Counted from the stretch's first letter, positions 47,364 through 57,551 are shown. The stretch: DNA of 64,000 nucleotides from Pseudomonas sp. RIT-PI-S (GCF_025642975.1 NZ_JANZKJ010000005.1:203669-267668); one strand, 5' to 3'. The notes: generated by a model from the letters alone, not told the origin. A program made the numbers and translations.

Positions 47364-48711
47364 TCGCTTGTGTGGCCTGCTGCGCAGTGCCCTGAGCTTC
47401 ATCCAGGCTCGCTACCGGCTGCGCTTTACCTCCCGCGAGCAACTGGAAGGCTGGCAGGCGCGGCGCCTGAGGTATTTTCTGCGTCACGTAGTGCCAAGGG
47501 CCGAGCGCTTTCGGCAGTCGCAGGCCACCCGCCTGGCGGACCTGCCGATAATGGACAAAACGACCCTGATGGCAGACTTCGCCGGGTTCAACACCTTGGG
47601 GCTGAGCCTGGACAACGTGCTGGCGCTCGCCCGCCAGGCGGAGGCCTCACGGGACTTCAGCACCACCCTGAACGGCGTCACCGTGGGCTTATCCAGCGGC
47701 ACCTCGGGCAACCAGGGGGTGTTCCTGGTCAGCCCGGCCGAGCGCCAGCGCTGGGCCGGGATCCTCCTGGCACGTGCCCTGCCGTCCCGCTTGCTCGGGC
47801 GCCTGCTGTGCCCATGGCGGGCGCCCCTGCGCATTGCGTTTTTCCTGCGGGCCAATAGCCGTCTCTACGAGACCCTGGCCAGCCGCCGCATCGACTTTGC
47901 CTACTACGACCTCACGCTGGGATTGCAGGCCTCGCTGGCCCGCCTGGCCGCGCAGCGCCCGGATGTGCTGGTGGCCCCGGCGACGGTGCTGCGCGGCCTG
48001 GCCGAAGCCGCGCTGGCCGGGCGCCTGGCGATCGCGCCGTCGCACATCCTGTCGGTGGCCGAAGTGCTGGAGGCCGACGATGCACGCAGAGTGCATCAGG
48101 CGTTCGGCGTCGCGCCCCGGCAGCTCTACCAGGCCAGCGAGGGTTTTCTCGGCTACACCTGCGAACGGGGGACCTTGCACCTCAATGAAGCGCACCTGCA
48201 TATCGAGCCCGACTGGCTGGACCCGGAGCGCACACGCTTCCAACCGATCATCACGGACTTTTCCCGGCACACCCAATTGATCGTGCGCTACCGGCTCAAT
48301 GACGTGCTGCGAATAGCGGCCAGCCCCTGCGCCTGCGGCCGTGCCGAACGGGCGATCGCGGCAGTGGAAGGCCGCATGGATGACATCCTCTGGCTGGTGG
48401 ACCGCGACGGCCCGCGCCTGCGCGCGCTCTACCCCGATGTGGTGCGCCGTGCGCTGCTGTTGCAAGGCGACGCCTTGCAAGAATATTCCATTGAGCAACG
48501 CGGCTTGCGCTGGCACGTTGGCGTGCAAGGCGCTGGCGACCACATGGCCCTCTGCCAAGGGCTCACCGCCGCCATATACCAGCTGTGCGATCAACATGGC
48601 CTGTGCCCGCCCGAGCTGAGCTTTGGCCAGTGGCAGGCACCTCCACCACAGGCCAAGCGCCGGCGCCTGAAAGTGCTCGAGCGACCCCAAGGATTACCAT
48701 GCACGTATTGA
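47353..48711 (+). CDS. F390-synthetase-like adenylate-forming enzyme
   Basis: A 452-residue AMP-forming enzyme of the PaaK/F390-synthetase type. The phosphate-binding loop is GLSSGTSGNQGVFLVS; a later QASEGFLGYTC and the acidic IITDFSRHTQLIVRYRLNDVL correspond to the A5-A7 region. Cys residues in SPCACGRAERAI occur in many relatives. I recall a family of putative adenylate-forming enzymes found beside KAS III genes, which this matches in context. It probably activates a carboxylate as its acyl-adenylate. ATG 47353 lies inside the MBL gene; the much longer upstream frame is spurious. Confidence 0.8.
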   Translation: MSSDRLCGLLRSALSFIQARYRLRFTSREQLEGWQARRLRYFLRHVVPRAERFRQSQATRLADLPIMDKTTLMADFAGFNTLGLSLDNVLALARQAEASRDFSTTLNGVTVGLSSGTSGNQGVFLVSPAERQRWAGILLARALPSRLLGRLLCPWRAPLRIAFFLRANSRLYETLASRRIDFAYYDLTLGLQASLARLAAQRPDVLVAPATVLRGLAEAALAGRLAIAPSHILSVAEVLEADDARRVHQAFGVAPRQLYQASEGFLGYTCERGTLHLNEAHLHIEPDWLDPERTRFQPIITDFSRHTQLIVRYRLNDVLRIAASPCACGRAERAIAAVEGRMDDILWLVDRDGPRLRALYPDVVRRALLLQGDALQEYSIEQRGLRWHVGVQGAGDHMALCQGLTAAIYQLCDQHGLCPPELSFGQWQAPPPQAKRRRLKVLERPQGLPCTY

Positions 48712-49853
48712 TACTCGGCGCCCGCGCGCCGGCCTGCCTGGAATGGGCGCGGGCATTCAACGAAGCCGGCTGGCAGGTCAGCGTGGGGGATTCCCTGCGC
48801 CAGCCATTGAGCCGTTTCAGCCGCGCGGCGCACCACTTCGTGCGCTTGCCCGAGCCCCGCGACAACCCCGCGCGTTGGATCGATGCCCTGGCCAGCCTGA
48901 TCACCGCACGGCAAATCGACCTGGTGCTGCCAACCTGTGAAGAGGTGTTCTACCTGGCCCACGGCCTTGAACGGCTGGCGCCCTTGTGTCGGGTGCTGAC
49001 CAGCGATTTCGCGCTGCTGCACCGCTTGCATCACAAGGGCCATTTTGCCGCGATGTCCCAAGGCTGGACGGCCGCCGCCCCTGAAACGCAGCTGCTGGAA
49101 GACCACCAGGCCGTGCACGCGCTGGCCGAGCACTGCCACCAGTGGGTATTCAAGCCCGCTTACTCGCGCTTCGCGTCGCGAACGTTGATCCGCCCTTCTC
49201 GCGAACAGCTCGCCAAGGTCCGGCCCAGCGCCGCCGCGCCGTGGGTCGCCCAGCGTTTCGTTCAGGGGCGAGAGCTTTGCAGTTACAGCGTGCTGGTGGG
49301 CGGTGAGCTACGTGCCCACAGCTGTTATCACCCGCGGTATCGCGTTGGCCGAGGGTCAGGCATCTACTTTCAGCCTGAGGCACCGCCGCCGGTGCTTGAA
49401 TTTCTCGAGCAGTTCGGCCGGGCCACCGGCTACACCGGCCAGGTCGGCTTCGATTTCATCGAGGACGCCAGCGGGTGCTTTCATGTGCTGGAATGCAACC
49501 CTCGGGCTACCAGCGGCGTGCACCTGTTCAGCGGCCAGCGCCAACCGTTGGTGGCGAGCCTGGGCACCGCCCCCGCGCCCCTGCTCCAGGCCGGGGCGCA
49601 GCCTCACATGATCGGCCTGGCGATGCTGTTACTGGCGGCGCCCTCCCACGCCTTGCTGCCGGGCTTTTGGCGAGACGTTCGCGCGGCACGTGATGTGATA
49701 GTCGCCCCAGGCGATGCCCGGCCGCTCACCGCACAGCTCTTGAGCCTGGGCGAAATTCTGCTGCGTGCGGCGTTTCGGCGCTGCAGCGTGCTGGCGGCGT
49801 CCACCGCCGACATCGAGTGGAATGGCCAGCCCCTCGAGGCCGTGCCCCAATGA
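48699..49853 (+). CDS. ATP-grasp ligase-like enzyme
   Basis: A 384-residue ATP-grasp protein. The pre-ATP-grasp domain begins HVLILGARAPACLEWARAF. The ATP-binding strands include WVFKPAYSRFASRT and VAQRFVQGRELCSYSVLV. The metal-binding end has YTGQVGFDFIED followed by FHVLECNPRATSGVHLF with the conserved Glu and Asn. These enzymes couple a carboxylate to an amine or thiol through an acyl phosphate. Next to the adenylating enzyme and an acyltransferase this suggests amide or ester assembly. ATG 48699 overlaps the previous gene by 13 bases. Confidence 0.85.
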   Translation: MHVLILGARAPACLEWARAFNEAGWQVSVGDSLRQPLSRFSRAAHHFVRLPEPRDNPARWIDALASLITARQIDLVLPTCEEVFYLAHGLERLAPLCRVLTSDFALLHRLHHKGHFAAMSQGWTAAAPETQLLEDHQAVHALAEHCHQWVFKPAYSRFASRTLIRPSREQLAKVRPSAAAPWVAQRFVQGRELCSYSVLVGGELRAHSCYHPRYRVGRGSGIYFQPEAPPPVLEFLEQFGRATGYTGQVGFDFIEDASGCFHVLECNPRATSGVHLFSGQRQPLVASLGTAPAPLLQAGAQPHMIGLAMLLLAAPSHALLPGFWRDVRAARDVIVAPGDARPLTAQLLSLGEILLRAAFRRCSVLAASTADIEWNGQPLEAVPQ

Positions 49854-50989
49854 AGCTGAGTTTCACCGAACAACTGCTCAGCACCCCGGCCAGCACTGGC
49901 GACAGCCCGGCCCTGCGGTATGTTCGGGGCTATGCCCGGCACAGCGAGATCGCTAACGTCAGCACGCGCCTGGCGCTGCTCGAAACCGCCAGCCAGCAGT
50001 GGGTGGTCAGCGTCAACGAAGGCGCCGAGCACGCAGGCAACTGCTACGTGGTGTCGCCGTTGGCGGCGTACGGCGGCTATGCGCTGGCTGAGCTCGAGCG
50101 GCTGCGGCGCCCCTGGCTGACGTGGCCGTTGAAAGCCGTGGTGGCGGCTATGCAGGCCCTGTTACACCGCGCCAGGCTGGACAGGGTGGTGTGGGTCAAC
50201 AACTGGTTGCTCTCCACCAACCTCTACCCGGCACGCCTTGACGGCGCCGAGCTTGCCCAGCTCACCACTTTCCTGCGAACGCGCTTCAGCGACCATGCCC
50301 TGGGGTTTCGCTCGCTCAACGACTTCAGCAACCCTGGGTTGCGCGATGCGTTGCACGCCTTGGGCTACCGCAGCGTTCCTAGCCGCCAGGTTTATTTGTT
50401 CGACGGGCGCGACGGGGCGCAAGCGGCGTTTCTGCGCCATCACAACACCCGCCTGGACGCCACGCTATTGCGCCGCAGCCCCTACCAGGTGGTGCCGGGT
50501 GAGGCGCTCGACGATGCCGACTTCCAGCGCATCGAGCACCTTTACAACCTGCTTTACCTGCACAAGTACAGCCGGTTGAACCCCCATTACCGGGCGCAAT
50601 GGATCCGCCGCGGCCAGCGCGAGGGCTGGCTGGAGTTGCGCGCCCTGCGCAACCTCGAGGGCCGTGTCGATGGCGTGGTGGGGTGGTTTACCAATGCAGT
50701 AGGGCTCAGCGCGCCCATAGTGGGCTACAACACTTCCCTGCCCCAGCGCAGCGGGCTGTACCGCCAACTCACCAGCTTGTGCCTGCAGGAGGCAACCCGG
50801 CGTCGTGAACTGCTGAACTTCAGCGCTGGGGCCTCACGCTTCAAACGCTTGCGCGGCGGCCAGCCTCAGATCGAATACAGCCTGGTGTACGTAGCGCACC
50901 TGCCCTGGGCGCGGCGCTGCGCCTGGGCCGTGCTCAGCCGGTTATTGCACACCCTCGCGGTGCCCTTGATGAAGAGGTTCGAACTATGA
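49850..50989 (+). CDS. GNAT/FemAB-like acyltransferase
   Basis: A 379-residue protein I assign with moderate confidence to the GNAT/FemAB superfamily. The second half has strand-helix patterns such as GWLELRALRNLEGRVDGVVGWFTN, then TSLCLQEATRRRELLNFSAG and FKRLRGG, resembling the end of BioF2/FemAB-like domains that bind acyl-CoA or aminoacyl donors. A hydrophobic patch near residues 85-105 may bind membrane or lipid. It overlaps its neighbours by 4 bases on both sides, so it is firmly part of the operon. Likely role: transfer of an acyl or amino-acid group. Confidence 0.6.
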   Translation: MKLSFTEQLLSTPASTGDSPALRYVRGYARHSEIANVSTRLALLETASQQWVVSVNEGAEHAGNCYVVSPLAAYGGYALAELERLRRPWLTWPLKAVVAAMQALLHRARLDRVVWVNNWLLSTNLYPARLDGAELAQLTTFLRTRFSDHALGFRSLNDFSNPGLRDALHALGYRSVPSRQVYLFDGRDGAQAAFLRHHNTRLDATLLRRSPYQVVPGEALDDADFQRIEHLYNLLYLHKYSRLNPHYRAQWIRRGQREGWLELRALRNLEGRVDGVVGWFTNAVGLSAPIVGYNTSLPQRSGLYRQLTSLCLQEATRRRELLNFSAGASRFKRLRGGQPQIEYSLVYVAHLPWARRCAWAVLSRLLHTLAVPLMKRFEL

Positions 50990-51987
50990 AGGCACCCGCT
51001 CGCTGGTGGCCGGTGGCGCTCAGCCAGGCCCTGCGTAACAAACCCTTGGCCGTGCAATTGTTCGACCAGCCACTGGTGCTGTTCCGGGGCGAAACGGGCG
51101 AACCGACGGCACTGCCCGACCGCTGCCCGCACCGGTTTGCGCCCCTGAGCGCGGGCACTGTGCACCGCGGGCAGATCCAATGCCCCTACCACGGTTGGCG
51201 TTTTGCCGATGATGGTCGCTGCACCCGGGTACCCGGCACCGAACGGCCGCCTGGCAGCACGCCACTGCTCGACCGCTACCCCACGTACGAAGCCCATGGG
51301 CTGGTTTGGGCCAGCACGCTCCCCCAGCCTCCGGCGACGGCACCGGTCGCCCCAGCGGAGCAGTCTGGCGTTGTGGACGCCTTCTGGATGACCGAGCAGT
51401 TGCAGTGTTCCTTGACGGATGCCGCGGAAAACTTTCTCGACGGCTTCCACACCCACTTCGTCCACCGTGGCTGGGTACGCCATGACCGGCAGCGGCAACG
51501 GGTCACGGCCCGGGTTCGCCCGCTCGACGATGGCGTGGAGGCGATTTACAGCGAAGAAGCGAACCAGGCCGGCCTGATCTCGAAGCTGCTGGAGCCCACG
51601 CGCGGCATCAGCATGGGCCGCTTTCGCCTGCCCTGCCTGGCAGAGATCGAATACCGCGACCGCAAAGGCGCACTCACATTGCTGGCCAGCGCCTGGCTGA
51701 CCCCGTGCGGTGAGCAACACCTGCAAGTGTTCATCAGGGTTGCCACACCTCGCGGCCGCTTGCCCTCGGTGCTCAAGCATTTCGTGCTGCGGCGGTTGTT
51801 CGGCGTGATCCTGCGCCAGGACCGGCAGATCCTCGAACGTGTGAGCGCTAATCGGTCCAGGTTTGCCCACTCGCCAGCCGCCCCGCTGGATGCCCCGCAA
51901 GACCTGCTTGGGCCCAGCATTCGGGCGCTGGTTGAGTGCGGGCAGCAGCTAGTGCTGGACGAAAGGGAAATCGAGCTGTCGCTGTGA
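50986..51987 (+). CDS. Rieske [2Fe-2S] mononuclear iron oxygenase
   Basis: A 333-residue oxygenase. Rieske ligands are Cys47, His49, Cys66 and His69 (CPH-x16-CPYH). The mononuclear iron motif D-x2-H-x4-H is seen in LDGFHTHFVH in the C-terminal domain. This matches the single-component-alpha type related to phthalate dioxygenase, VanA and KshA, which hydroxylate, demethylate or desaturate. An electron-donating reductase is not encoded nearby and must come from elsewhere. It overlaps the acyltransferase gene by 4 bases and is the last gene of the operon, probably tailoring the product. Confidence 0.9.
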   Translation: MKAPARWWPVALSQALRNKPLAVQLFDQPLVLFRGETGEPTALPDRCPHRFAPLSAGTVHRGQIQCPYHGWRFADDGRCTRVPGTERPPGSTPLLDRYPTYEAHGLVWASTLPQPPATAPVAPAEQSGVVDAFWMTEQLQCSLTDAAENFLDGFHTHFVHRGWVRHDRQRQRVTARVRPLDDGVEAIYSEEANQAGLISKLLEPTRGISMGRFRLPCLAEIEYRDRKGALTLLASAWLTPCGEQHLQVFIRVATPRGRLPSVLKHFVLRRLFGVILRQDRQILERVSANRSRFAHSPAAPLDAPQDLLGPSIRALVECGQQLVLDEREIELSL

Positions 51988-52117
51988 GCGAGGGCGGCGG
52001 CGCCCCGGCCCACCCCAGGAGCGGCCACCCGGCCCGGTTCCCGCCCGCTGAACCATCGCGAGCCCGGCAAGTCCGACTATCAGGACTTTTAACCGAGAGC
52101 TTTGGGGAGCTTGGCCG

Positions 52118-52930
52118 ATGGCGACACAGGATTTCCGGCCCTTGGATGAGCAGGTCACGGCAGCGGATGTGCTTCCCGAGCAAGCCCCGCCGGTGCACTC
52201 GCTGCGGATTCTTACCGTCAACACCCACAAGGGCTTCAGCGCGCTGAACCGCCGCTTCGTGCTGCCCGAGCTGCGTGAAGCCGTGCGCGCCACGTCGGCG
52301 GATGTGGTGTTCCTGCAGGAAGTGCTGGGGGTTCATCGCAAGCACGGCGAGCGCTACGACAACTGGAGCGATGTGCCCCAGTATGAGTTTCTTGCCGACA
52401 GCATCTGGCCGGTGTTCGCCTACGGGCGTAATGCGGTTTACCCGGATGGCGACCACGGTAATGCGTTGTTGTCCAAGTTCCCCATTCTTCACCACCAGAA
52501 CCACGACGTGAGCGTGGAAGGCCAGGAAGAGCGCGGCCTGCTGCATTCGGTGCTGGCGGTCCCGGGGCAGCCGCCGGTGCATACCATTTGCGTGCACCTG
52601 GGCCTGCGCGAGCAACAGCGGCACAAGCAGTTGCAGCTGCTGTGCAAGCTGCTCGAAGGCCTGCCAGCGAACGAGCCAGTGATCGTCGCCGGGGATTTCA
52701 ACGACTGGCGCCAGCGCGCCGATAAACTCCTGGCCGGCTGCGGCCTGCACGAAGCCTTCGTGGAGGCCTATGGCGCACCGGCACGCAGCTTCCCGGCGCG
52801 CTTGCCGCTGCTGCGCCTCGATCGCATCTACCTGCGCAACGCCATCGCTCACGGCCCTCGCGCCCTTGCCCGTAAACCCTGGACTCACCTCTCTGACCAT
52901 GTGCCGCTCGCGGTGGAGGTTCGCCTATGA
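52118..52930 (+). CDS. ybhP: Endonuclease/exonuclease/phosphatase family protein YbhP
   Basis: A 270-residue EEP-superfamily protein. Motifs in order: ILTVNTHKGF (Asn), VVFLQEVLG (Glu, metal ligand), VIVAGDFNDW (Asp-x-Asn) and the final LSDHVPLAVEV (Asp-His). The family includes nucleases and lipid or inositol phosphatases; the substrate of YbhP is not established. Gene order ybhP-clsB-ybhN is the same as in E. coli, and all three overlap by 4 bases here, which supports a role in phospholipid metabolism. GGGGAG lies 8 bases before the ATG. Confidence 0.88.
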   Translation: MATQDFRPLDEQVTAADVLPEQAPPVHSLRILTVNTHKGFSALNRRFVLPELREAVRATSADVVFLQEVLGVHRKHGERYDNWSDVPQYEFLADSIWPVFAYGRNAVYPDGDHGNALLSKFPILHHQNHDVSVEGQEERGLLHSVLAVPGQPPVHTICVHLGLREQQRHKQLQLLCKLLEGLPANEPVIVAGDFNDWRQRADKLLAGCGLHEAFVEAYGAPARSFPARLPLLRLDRIYLRNAIAHGPRALARKPWTHLSDHVPLAVEVRL

Positions 52931-54162
52931 ACGAGCAGTGGCGAAGCGACAACCAGATCCAGCTGCTGATCAATGGCGAGGAGTTCTACCCAAGCGTCTT
53001 CGAGGCCATCGCCCAGGCGCGCGAAGAGGTCTTGCTGGAAACCTTCATCCTGCGCGACGACCAGGTCGGCAGCCAGCTCCAAGAAGTGCTGGCGGCAGCC
53101 GCCGGGCGTGGGGTGCGGGTGGAGGTATTGGTAGACGGCTATGGCAGCGCGGAATTGTCGGCCGACACCTTGCGTGCGTTGTCTGAGGCGGGCGTGAGGG
53201 TGCTGGCCTTCGACCCAAGCAAGCCCATGCTGGGCATGCGCACCAACCTGTTCCGCCGGCTGCACCGCAAGATCGTAGTGGTGGACGGCGAAATCGGCTT
53301 CGTCGGTGGCATCAACTTTTGCGCCGACCACCTCGGGGACTTCGGCCCCATGGCCAAGCAGGACTACGCCGTGCAGGTGCGCGGACCGATCGTGGCTGAC
53401 CTGCACAAGGCCACCCTGGAGCTGATGGACCAGACCAGCCAGGTAGACCGCCAACACAAACCGTGGCTGACCGAGCGGGTGCCGCTGCAAGCGGACAGCG
53501 CGCACGCCAAGATCCTGTTGAGCGTGCGCGACAACAACCGCCACACCGCGGACATCGAAGCGCACTACCTCAACGCGATCCGCGGCGCGCGCGAGCGGAT
53601 CCTGATCGCCAATGCCTATTTCTTCCCCGGCTACCGTCTGTTGCGCGAACTGCGCAATGCCGCCCGACGCGGGGTGAAGGTCACCCTGATCCTCCAGGGC
53701 ATGCCAGACATGCCTTTGGTGCGGCTGTGCTCGCGGCTGCTGTACAACTACCTGCTGCGCGACGGCGTGGTGATCCGCGAATACAAGACGCGGCCGCTGC
53801 ACGGCAAGGTGGCCCTGGTGGACCGGCATTGGTCCACGGTCGGCTCGAGCAACCTCGACCCTCTGAGCCTGTCGCTGAACCTGGAAGCCAACCTGGTTAT
53901 CGACGACCCCACCTTCAACGCCAAGCTTTACGACCACCTCGCCGAGCTGGCGCAGAAGGAATGCAAGAGCATCCCCCTGCAGCGGGTGCTGCGGGGCTAC
54001 TGGTGGCGTGCGCCGCTGATTTTCCTGAGCTTTCACTTCCTCCGCCACTTCCCTGCCTGGATCGGCTTGCTTCCTGCCCATTCCCCGCGCCTCAAGCCCT
54101 GGACCACGGTCAATGAGGAGACAGCCAGCGCCCCCCACCTGAACCCGGAAAAAAGCCTATGA
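52927..54162 (+). CDS. clsB: Cardiolipin synthase B
   Basis: A 411-residue phospholipase-D superfamily enzyme. Two HKD motifs are visible: HRKIVVVDG in the first half and HGKVALVDRHW in the second, each followed by the GSxN-like segment (FVGGINF, VGSSNLDPLS). ClsB joins two phosphatidylglycerol molecules, or uses other alcohol acceptors, to make cardiolipin or phosphatidylglycerol. It lacks the N-terminal membrane helices of ClsA. Overlaps ybhP and ybhN by 4 bases each. Confidence 0.93.
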   Translation: MNEQWRSDNQIQLLINGEEFYPSVFEAIAQAREEVLLETFILRDDQVGSQLQEVLAAAAGRGVRVEVLVDGYGSAELSADTLRALSEAGVRVLAFDPSKPMLGMRTNLFRRLHRKIVVVDGEIGFVGGINFCADHLGDFGPMAKQDYAVQVRGPIVADLHKATLELMDQTSQVDRQHKPWLTERVPLQADSAHAKILLSVRDNNRHTADIEAHYLNAIRGARERILIANAYFFPGYRLLRELRNAARRGVKVTLILQGMPDMPLVRLCSRLLYNYLLRDGVVIREYKTRPLHGKVALVDRHWSTVGSSNLDPLSLSLNLEANLVIDDPTFNAKLYDHLAELAQKECKSIPLQRVLRGYWWRAPLIFLSFHFLRHFPAWIGLLPAHSPRLKPWTTVNEETASAPHLNPEKSL

Positions 54163-55247
54163 ACTGCCCCGTGGACCCCGCCGCCGACCCCAAGGGCACC
54201 GGCCGGCCCGCCAAGCCCCGCTCACGCAAATGGCTGTGGGCCCGGCGCCTGATGACCTGGAGCTGCTTCATCCTGGTGCCGGTGCTGCTGTTCATGCTGG
54301 TGCGCAACCTGGATTGGCAGGAAGTGACCCATGCGCTGCGCTCTTACAAACCTGCCACGCTGCTGCTGGGCGGCGGGCTGGCGCTGGCCAGCTACCTGGT
54401 ATTCAGCTCCTACGACCTGCTTTCCCGGCGCTACACCGGGCATCGCCTGCCCGTGACCAAGGTGCTGCCGCTGGCGTTCGTGTGCTATGCGTTCAACCTC
54501 AACCTCAGCTCCTGGGTCGGGGGGATCGCCCTGCGCTACCGGCTGTATGGCAAGCTGGGCCTAAGCGTGGCCACTATCACTAAAATCCTCAGCCTGGGGT
54601 TGATCACCAACTGGCTCGGTTACCTGCTGCTCGGTGGTGTGGTGTTCGCCATGGGCCTGCCGGACTTGCCCGACAGCGTGAAAATCGGCTCCACCGGCCT
54701 GCGCCTGATCGGTGTGGCAATGGTGGCCGCGGGTGTGGCTTATCTGCTCGCCTGCCGCTTCGCCAAGCGCCGCACCTGGACGATCCGCAAACAGGAAATC
54801 ACCTTGCCCTCCTTCCGCCTGGCGGCGCTGCAGGCCACTCTCGGCGCCTGCAACTGGGCGCTGATGGGGGCGTTGATCTTCACCTTGCTGCCGGAAAAAG
54901 TCGGTTATCTCACTGTGCTCGCGATCCTGCTCATCAGCAGTATCGCTGGGGTGATCACGCACATTCCCGCAGGCTTGGGGGTACTGGAGACGATCTTTAT
55001 TTCCCTGCTGCAAGGCCAGTACAGCAAGGGCGCGCTGCTCGCCGCGCTTATCGGCTACCGCGCGCTGTACTTCCTGCTGCCGTTGGGTATCGCCTGCGTG
55101 CTTTACCTGGTGCTGGAACGCAAGGCGCGCAAAGGCGCCGGTCAACAACCCGGCGGTGGTGCGGATGCCGCCACCGTGCAGCCGCCCGGCGGGGCCGAGG
55201 CCGCAACCGGCAACAGCGAAACCAAGCGCTATCCTGCCGCGGGTTGA
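54159..55247 (+). CDS. ybhN: YbhN-like LPG synthase-flippase-type membrane protein
   Basis: A 362-residue membrane protein of the UPF0104/lysylphosphatidylglycerol-synthetase TM family. After a basic N-terminus about eight hydrophobic segments follow. The conserved LNLSSWVGGIALRYRLY and ITHIPAGLGVLETIFI are characteristic. The C-terminus is low-complexity and Gly/Ala-rich. The family resembles the flippase half of MprF, so it may move lipids across the membrane, in keeping with clsB next to it. The 3' end overlaps the convergent kinase gene by 19 bases. Confidence 0.88.
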   Translation: MNCPVDPAADPKGTGRPAKPRSRKWLWARRLMTWSCFILVPVLLFMLVRNLDWQEVTHALRSYKPATLLLGGGLALASYLVFSSYDLLSRRYTGHRLPVTKVLPLAFVCYAFNLNLSSWVGGIALRYRLYGKLGLSVATITKILSLGLITNWLGYLLLGGVVFAMGLPDLPDSVKIGSTGLRLIGVAMVAAGVAYLLACRFAKRRTWTIRKQEITLPSFRLAALQATLGACNWALMGALIFTLLPEKVGYLTVLAILLISSIAGVITHIPAGLGVLETIFISLLQGQYSKGALLAALIGYRALYFLLPLGIACVLYLVLERKARKGAGQQPGGGADAATVQPPGGAEAATGNSETKRYPAAG

Positions 55248-57286
55248 CGCAGCATCTGGGCGACGCGCCGGGCAAAGGTGTTCAGGGCAAAGGGCTTGGT
55301 GAGAATCTCCATCCCTGGCCGCAGGAACGCCGGAGCCAGCTCGCCCTGCTCCGCGTAGCCGGTGATGAACAGCACCGGCAAGCTGGGCTTGATCGCGCGG
55401 ATCGCCTCCGCCACCTGGCGCCCGTTGAGCCCCCCGGGCAGGCCGATATCGGTGATCAGCAGGTCCACCCGTGGCGCTCGGCCAAGGGCCGCCAAGCCGC
55501 TGGCGCCGTCTTCGGCACCGATCACCCCATACCCCAGCCCTTCGAGGGTTTCCGTCACCAGCTCGCGGATGGTCGCTTCGTCGTCGATCAACAACACGCA
55601 CTGGCCGCCGCTGGCCGGCTCCGCCGCTTCCGCGGGCGACTCTGCGACCACAGGCACAATCGCCTCGGTATGCCGTGGCAGGAAGATACTGACCCGGGTG
55701 CCTTGCCCCGGCGTCGACTCGATTCGCACGGCGCCGCCAGATTGCCGGGCGAACCCGTACACCATCGACAGCCCCAGGCCAGTGCCCTGGCCGAGCGGCT
55801 TGGTGGTGAAGAAGGGATCGAACACCCGCGAGAGAACGTCCTGGGCCATGCCATGGCCATTGTCGCTCACGCTGATCACCACGTACTCGCCCGGCGCCAG
55901 GTCATCCGCGCCGCGCCCGGCGCTCGACTGCATGTGGCTGGAGCAGGCAAGCTTGAGCGTGCCCCCTTGCGGCATGGCATCGCGGCCATTGATGCACAGG
56001 TTCAGCAGCGCGCTTTCCAGCTGGTTGGCATCGGCGAGCACGCACCAGCTTGGGTTGCCCAACGACCGCTCACAGTGAATGTTCGGCCCTAGGGTCTGCC
56101 GGATCAGTTCCTCGAGGCCTTCGATCAAGGCAGTGACCGCCACCGGGCGGGCGTCCAGGGTCTGCCGGCGGGCGAAGGCCAGCAGGCGGTGAGTGAGGAT
56201 CGCCGCGCGATCCGCGGCGCCCCGGGCTGCGGTGATGTAGCGTTCGAGCTGGTCGATACGGCCCTGCTCGATACGCCGGTGCATCAGCTCGAGGCTGCCG
56301 GAGATGGCCGTCAGCAGATTATTGAAATCATGCGCCAGGCCGCCGGTGAGCTGCCCCACTGCTTCCATCTTCTGGCTATGGCGCAGCAGCTCCTCGGTCT
56401 GCTCCAACGCCGCGGCGCGTTCTCGCTCGACGGTCACGTCACGCCCCACGGCGTTGAAAAACCCACCCCCGGGCACGGCTGCCCAGTTGATCCAGCGATA
56501 GCCGCCGCGCTTGTGCCGCAGGCGGCAGTCCATGTCGCGCAGCGGATGCCCGGCGGCCAGGTCGCGCGCGGCTTGCTCGCACGTCGCAACGTCATCAGGG
56601 TGCAATAACTCCAGCACGCTGATCCCGAGCAGCTCGGCTTCCGGCAAGCCCAGCACGGTCTCCCAGGCAGGGTTGACCGCGGTGATCGTAAGGTCGGCGC
56701 GGGTCACCAGCATGATGTCGGTCGACAACTGCCAAAGCCGGTTGCGGTCGGCGGTGCGCTCGGCCACCTCGCGCTCGAAGCGGCTCGCCAGGCCCTTGAG
56801 TTCCCGTTCGGCCTCCACGGTGGCGGTGGTTTCGATCACCGTACCCACCACCCCCACCACCGCGCCCAGGCTGTCGCGCAACGGGCTGAAGCAGAAGGTG
56901 TACCAGGCAGGTTCTCGCCGGCCATTGCGCTCGGCCGGCAGGCAGTGGTTCTCGCCATGGCAGGCAACGCCGTCGAAGGCGCGGCGCACCACTGGTGCCA
57001 GGCGGGGCCCGGCATGCGGCCACAAGCGCTCGAACGCCTCGCCCACCACAGGCGCGCCCTGCCCCAGCAGGTCGGCGAAGGCGTCGTTGTAGAGTGTGCG
57101 CTGCTGCGTACCCCAGATCAGGCACTGGGGGAATTTCGACTCCAGCAGGTTCACCAGGCAGCAGCGCAGTGCCTCGGGCCACTGCTGCCAGGGGCCCAGC
57201 TCGCTGTGGTGCCACGGGTACGCGCGAATGCGATCGCTCATAACCCCTGACGAATACGGGAACGACAACGGCTCTGTGTAGGGCAT
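55229..57286 (-). CDS. PAS-containing hybrid histidine kinase / response regulator
   Basis: A 685-residue soluble hybrid kinase without membrane spans. Order: N-terminal sensory part with PAS-like folds (about 30-160 and 185-300), HisKA with the phospho-His in [14 protein letters not shown], HATPase_c (residues about 420-540: [28 protein letters not shown]), and a C-terminal receiver (VLLIDDE, phospho-Asp in [10 protein letters not shown], Lys in ILTKPF). The HDFNN box is typical of the HWE-distinct Pseudomonas family with a terminal REC. No cognate regulator is adjacent. An in-frame ATG at 57241 is a possible alternative start. Confidence 0.9.
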   Translation of the reverse strand: MPYTEPLSFPYSSGVMSDRIRAYPWHHSELGPWQQWPEALRCCLVNLLESKFPQCLIWGTQQRTLYNDAFADLLGQGAPVVGEAFERLWPHAGPRLAPVVRRAFDGVACHGENHCLPAERNGRREPAWYTFCFSPLRDSLGAVVGVVGTVIETTATVEAERELKGLASRFEREVAERTADRNRLWQLSTDIMLVTRADLTITAVNPAWETVLGLPEAELLGISVLELLHPDDVATCEQAARDLAAGHPLRDMDCRLRHKRGGYRWINWAAVPGGGFFNAVGRDVTVERERAAALEQTEELLRHSQKMEAVGQLTGGLAHDFNNLLTAISGSLELMHRRIEQGRIDQLERYITAARGAADRAAILTHRLLAFARRQTLDARPVAVTALIEGLEELIRQTLGPNIHCERSLGNPSWCVLADANQLESALLNLCINGRDAMPQGGTLKLACSSHMQSSAGRGADDLAPGEYVVISVSDNGHGMAQDVLSRVFDPFFTTKPLGQGTGLGLSMVYGFARQSGGAVRIESTPGQGTRVSIFLPRHTEAIVPVVAESPAEAAEPASGGQCVLLIDDEATIRELVTETLEGLGYGVIGAEDGASGLAALGRAPRVDLLITDIGLPGGLNGRQVAEAIRAIKPSLPVLFITGYAEQGELAPAFLRPGMEILTKPFALNTFARRVAQMLRQPAAG

Positions 57287-57365
57287 GGCTGGGCTCTAAA
57301 CGCAACGACTCCCCATTCTTGACCATCCCGGGGGTATCCGCAACGAATGGGATCCTTTTAACCGG

Positions 57366-57417
57366 TCTGGGCTTTGCTCGCCCCTCAGGGCGGCGCACCG
57401 GCAAGCCCGGCCTACAA
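57366..57417. repeat. Degenerate REP-like element in 57287-57551
   Basis: The 265 bases between the kinase and the CSS-domain gene contain no gene. GGGCTTTGCTCGCCC and CACCGGCAAGCCCGGCCTAC lie in inverted orientation, close to Pseudomonas REP sequences. Match made by eye. Confidence 0.45.
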
Positions 57418-57551
57418 GTTTCCCATCCCACGTTCAGCCTCTTCACACACCACCCCTAGACATTTCCCCGCGCCTGGAACCATTTGCCGGCCCTGCCGCG
57501 TAGCCACGGTGGCCCTACCCTTTCCGGCGGCGATACCTACAGGAGTGGTTT

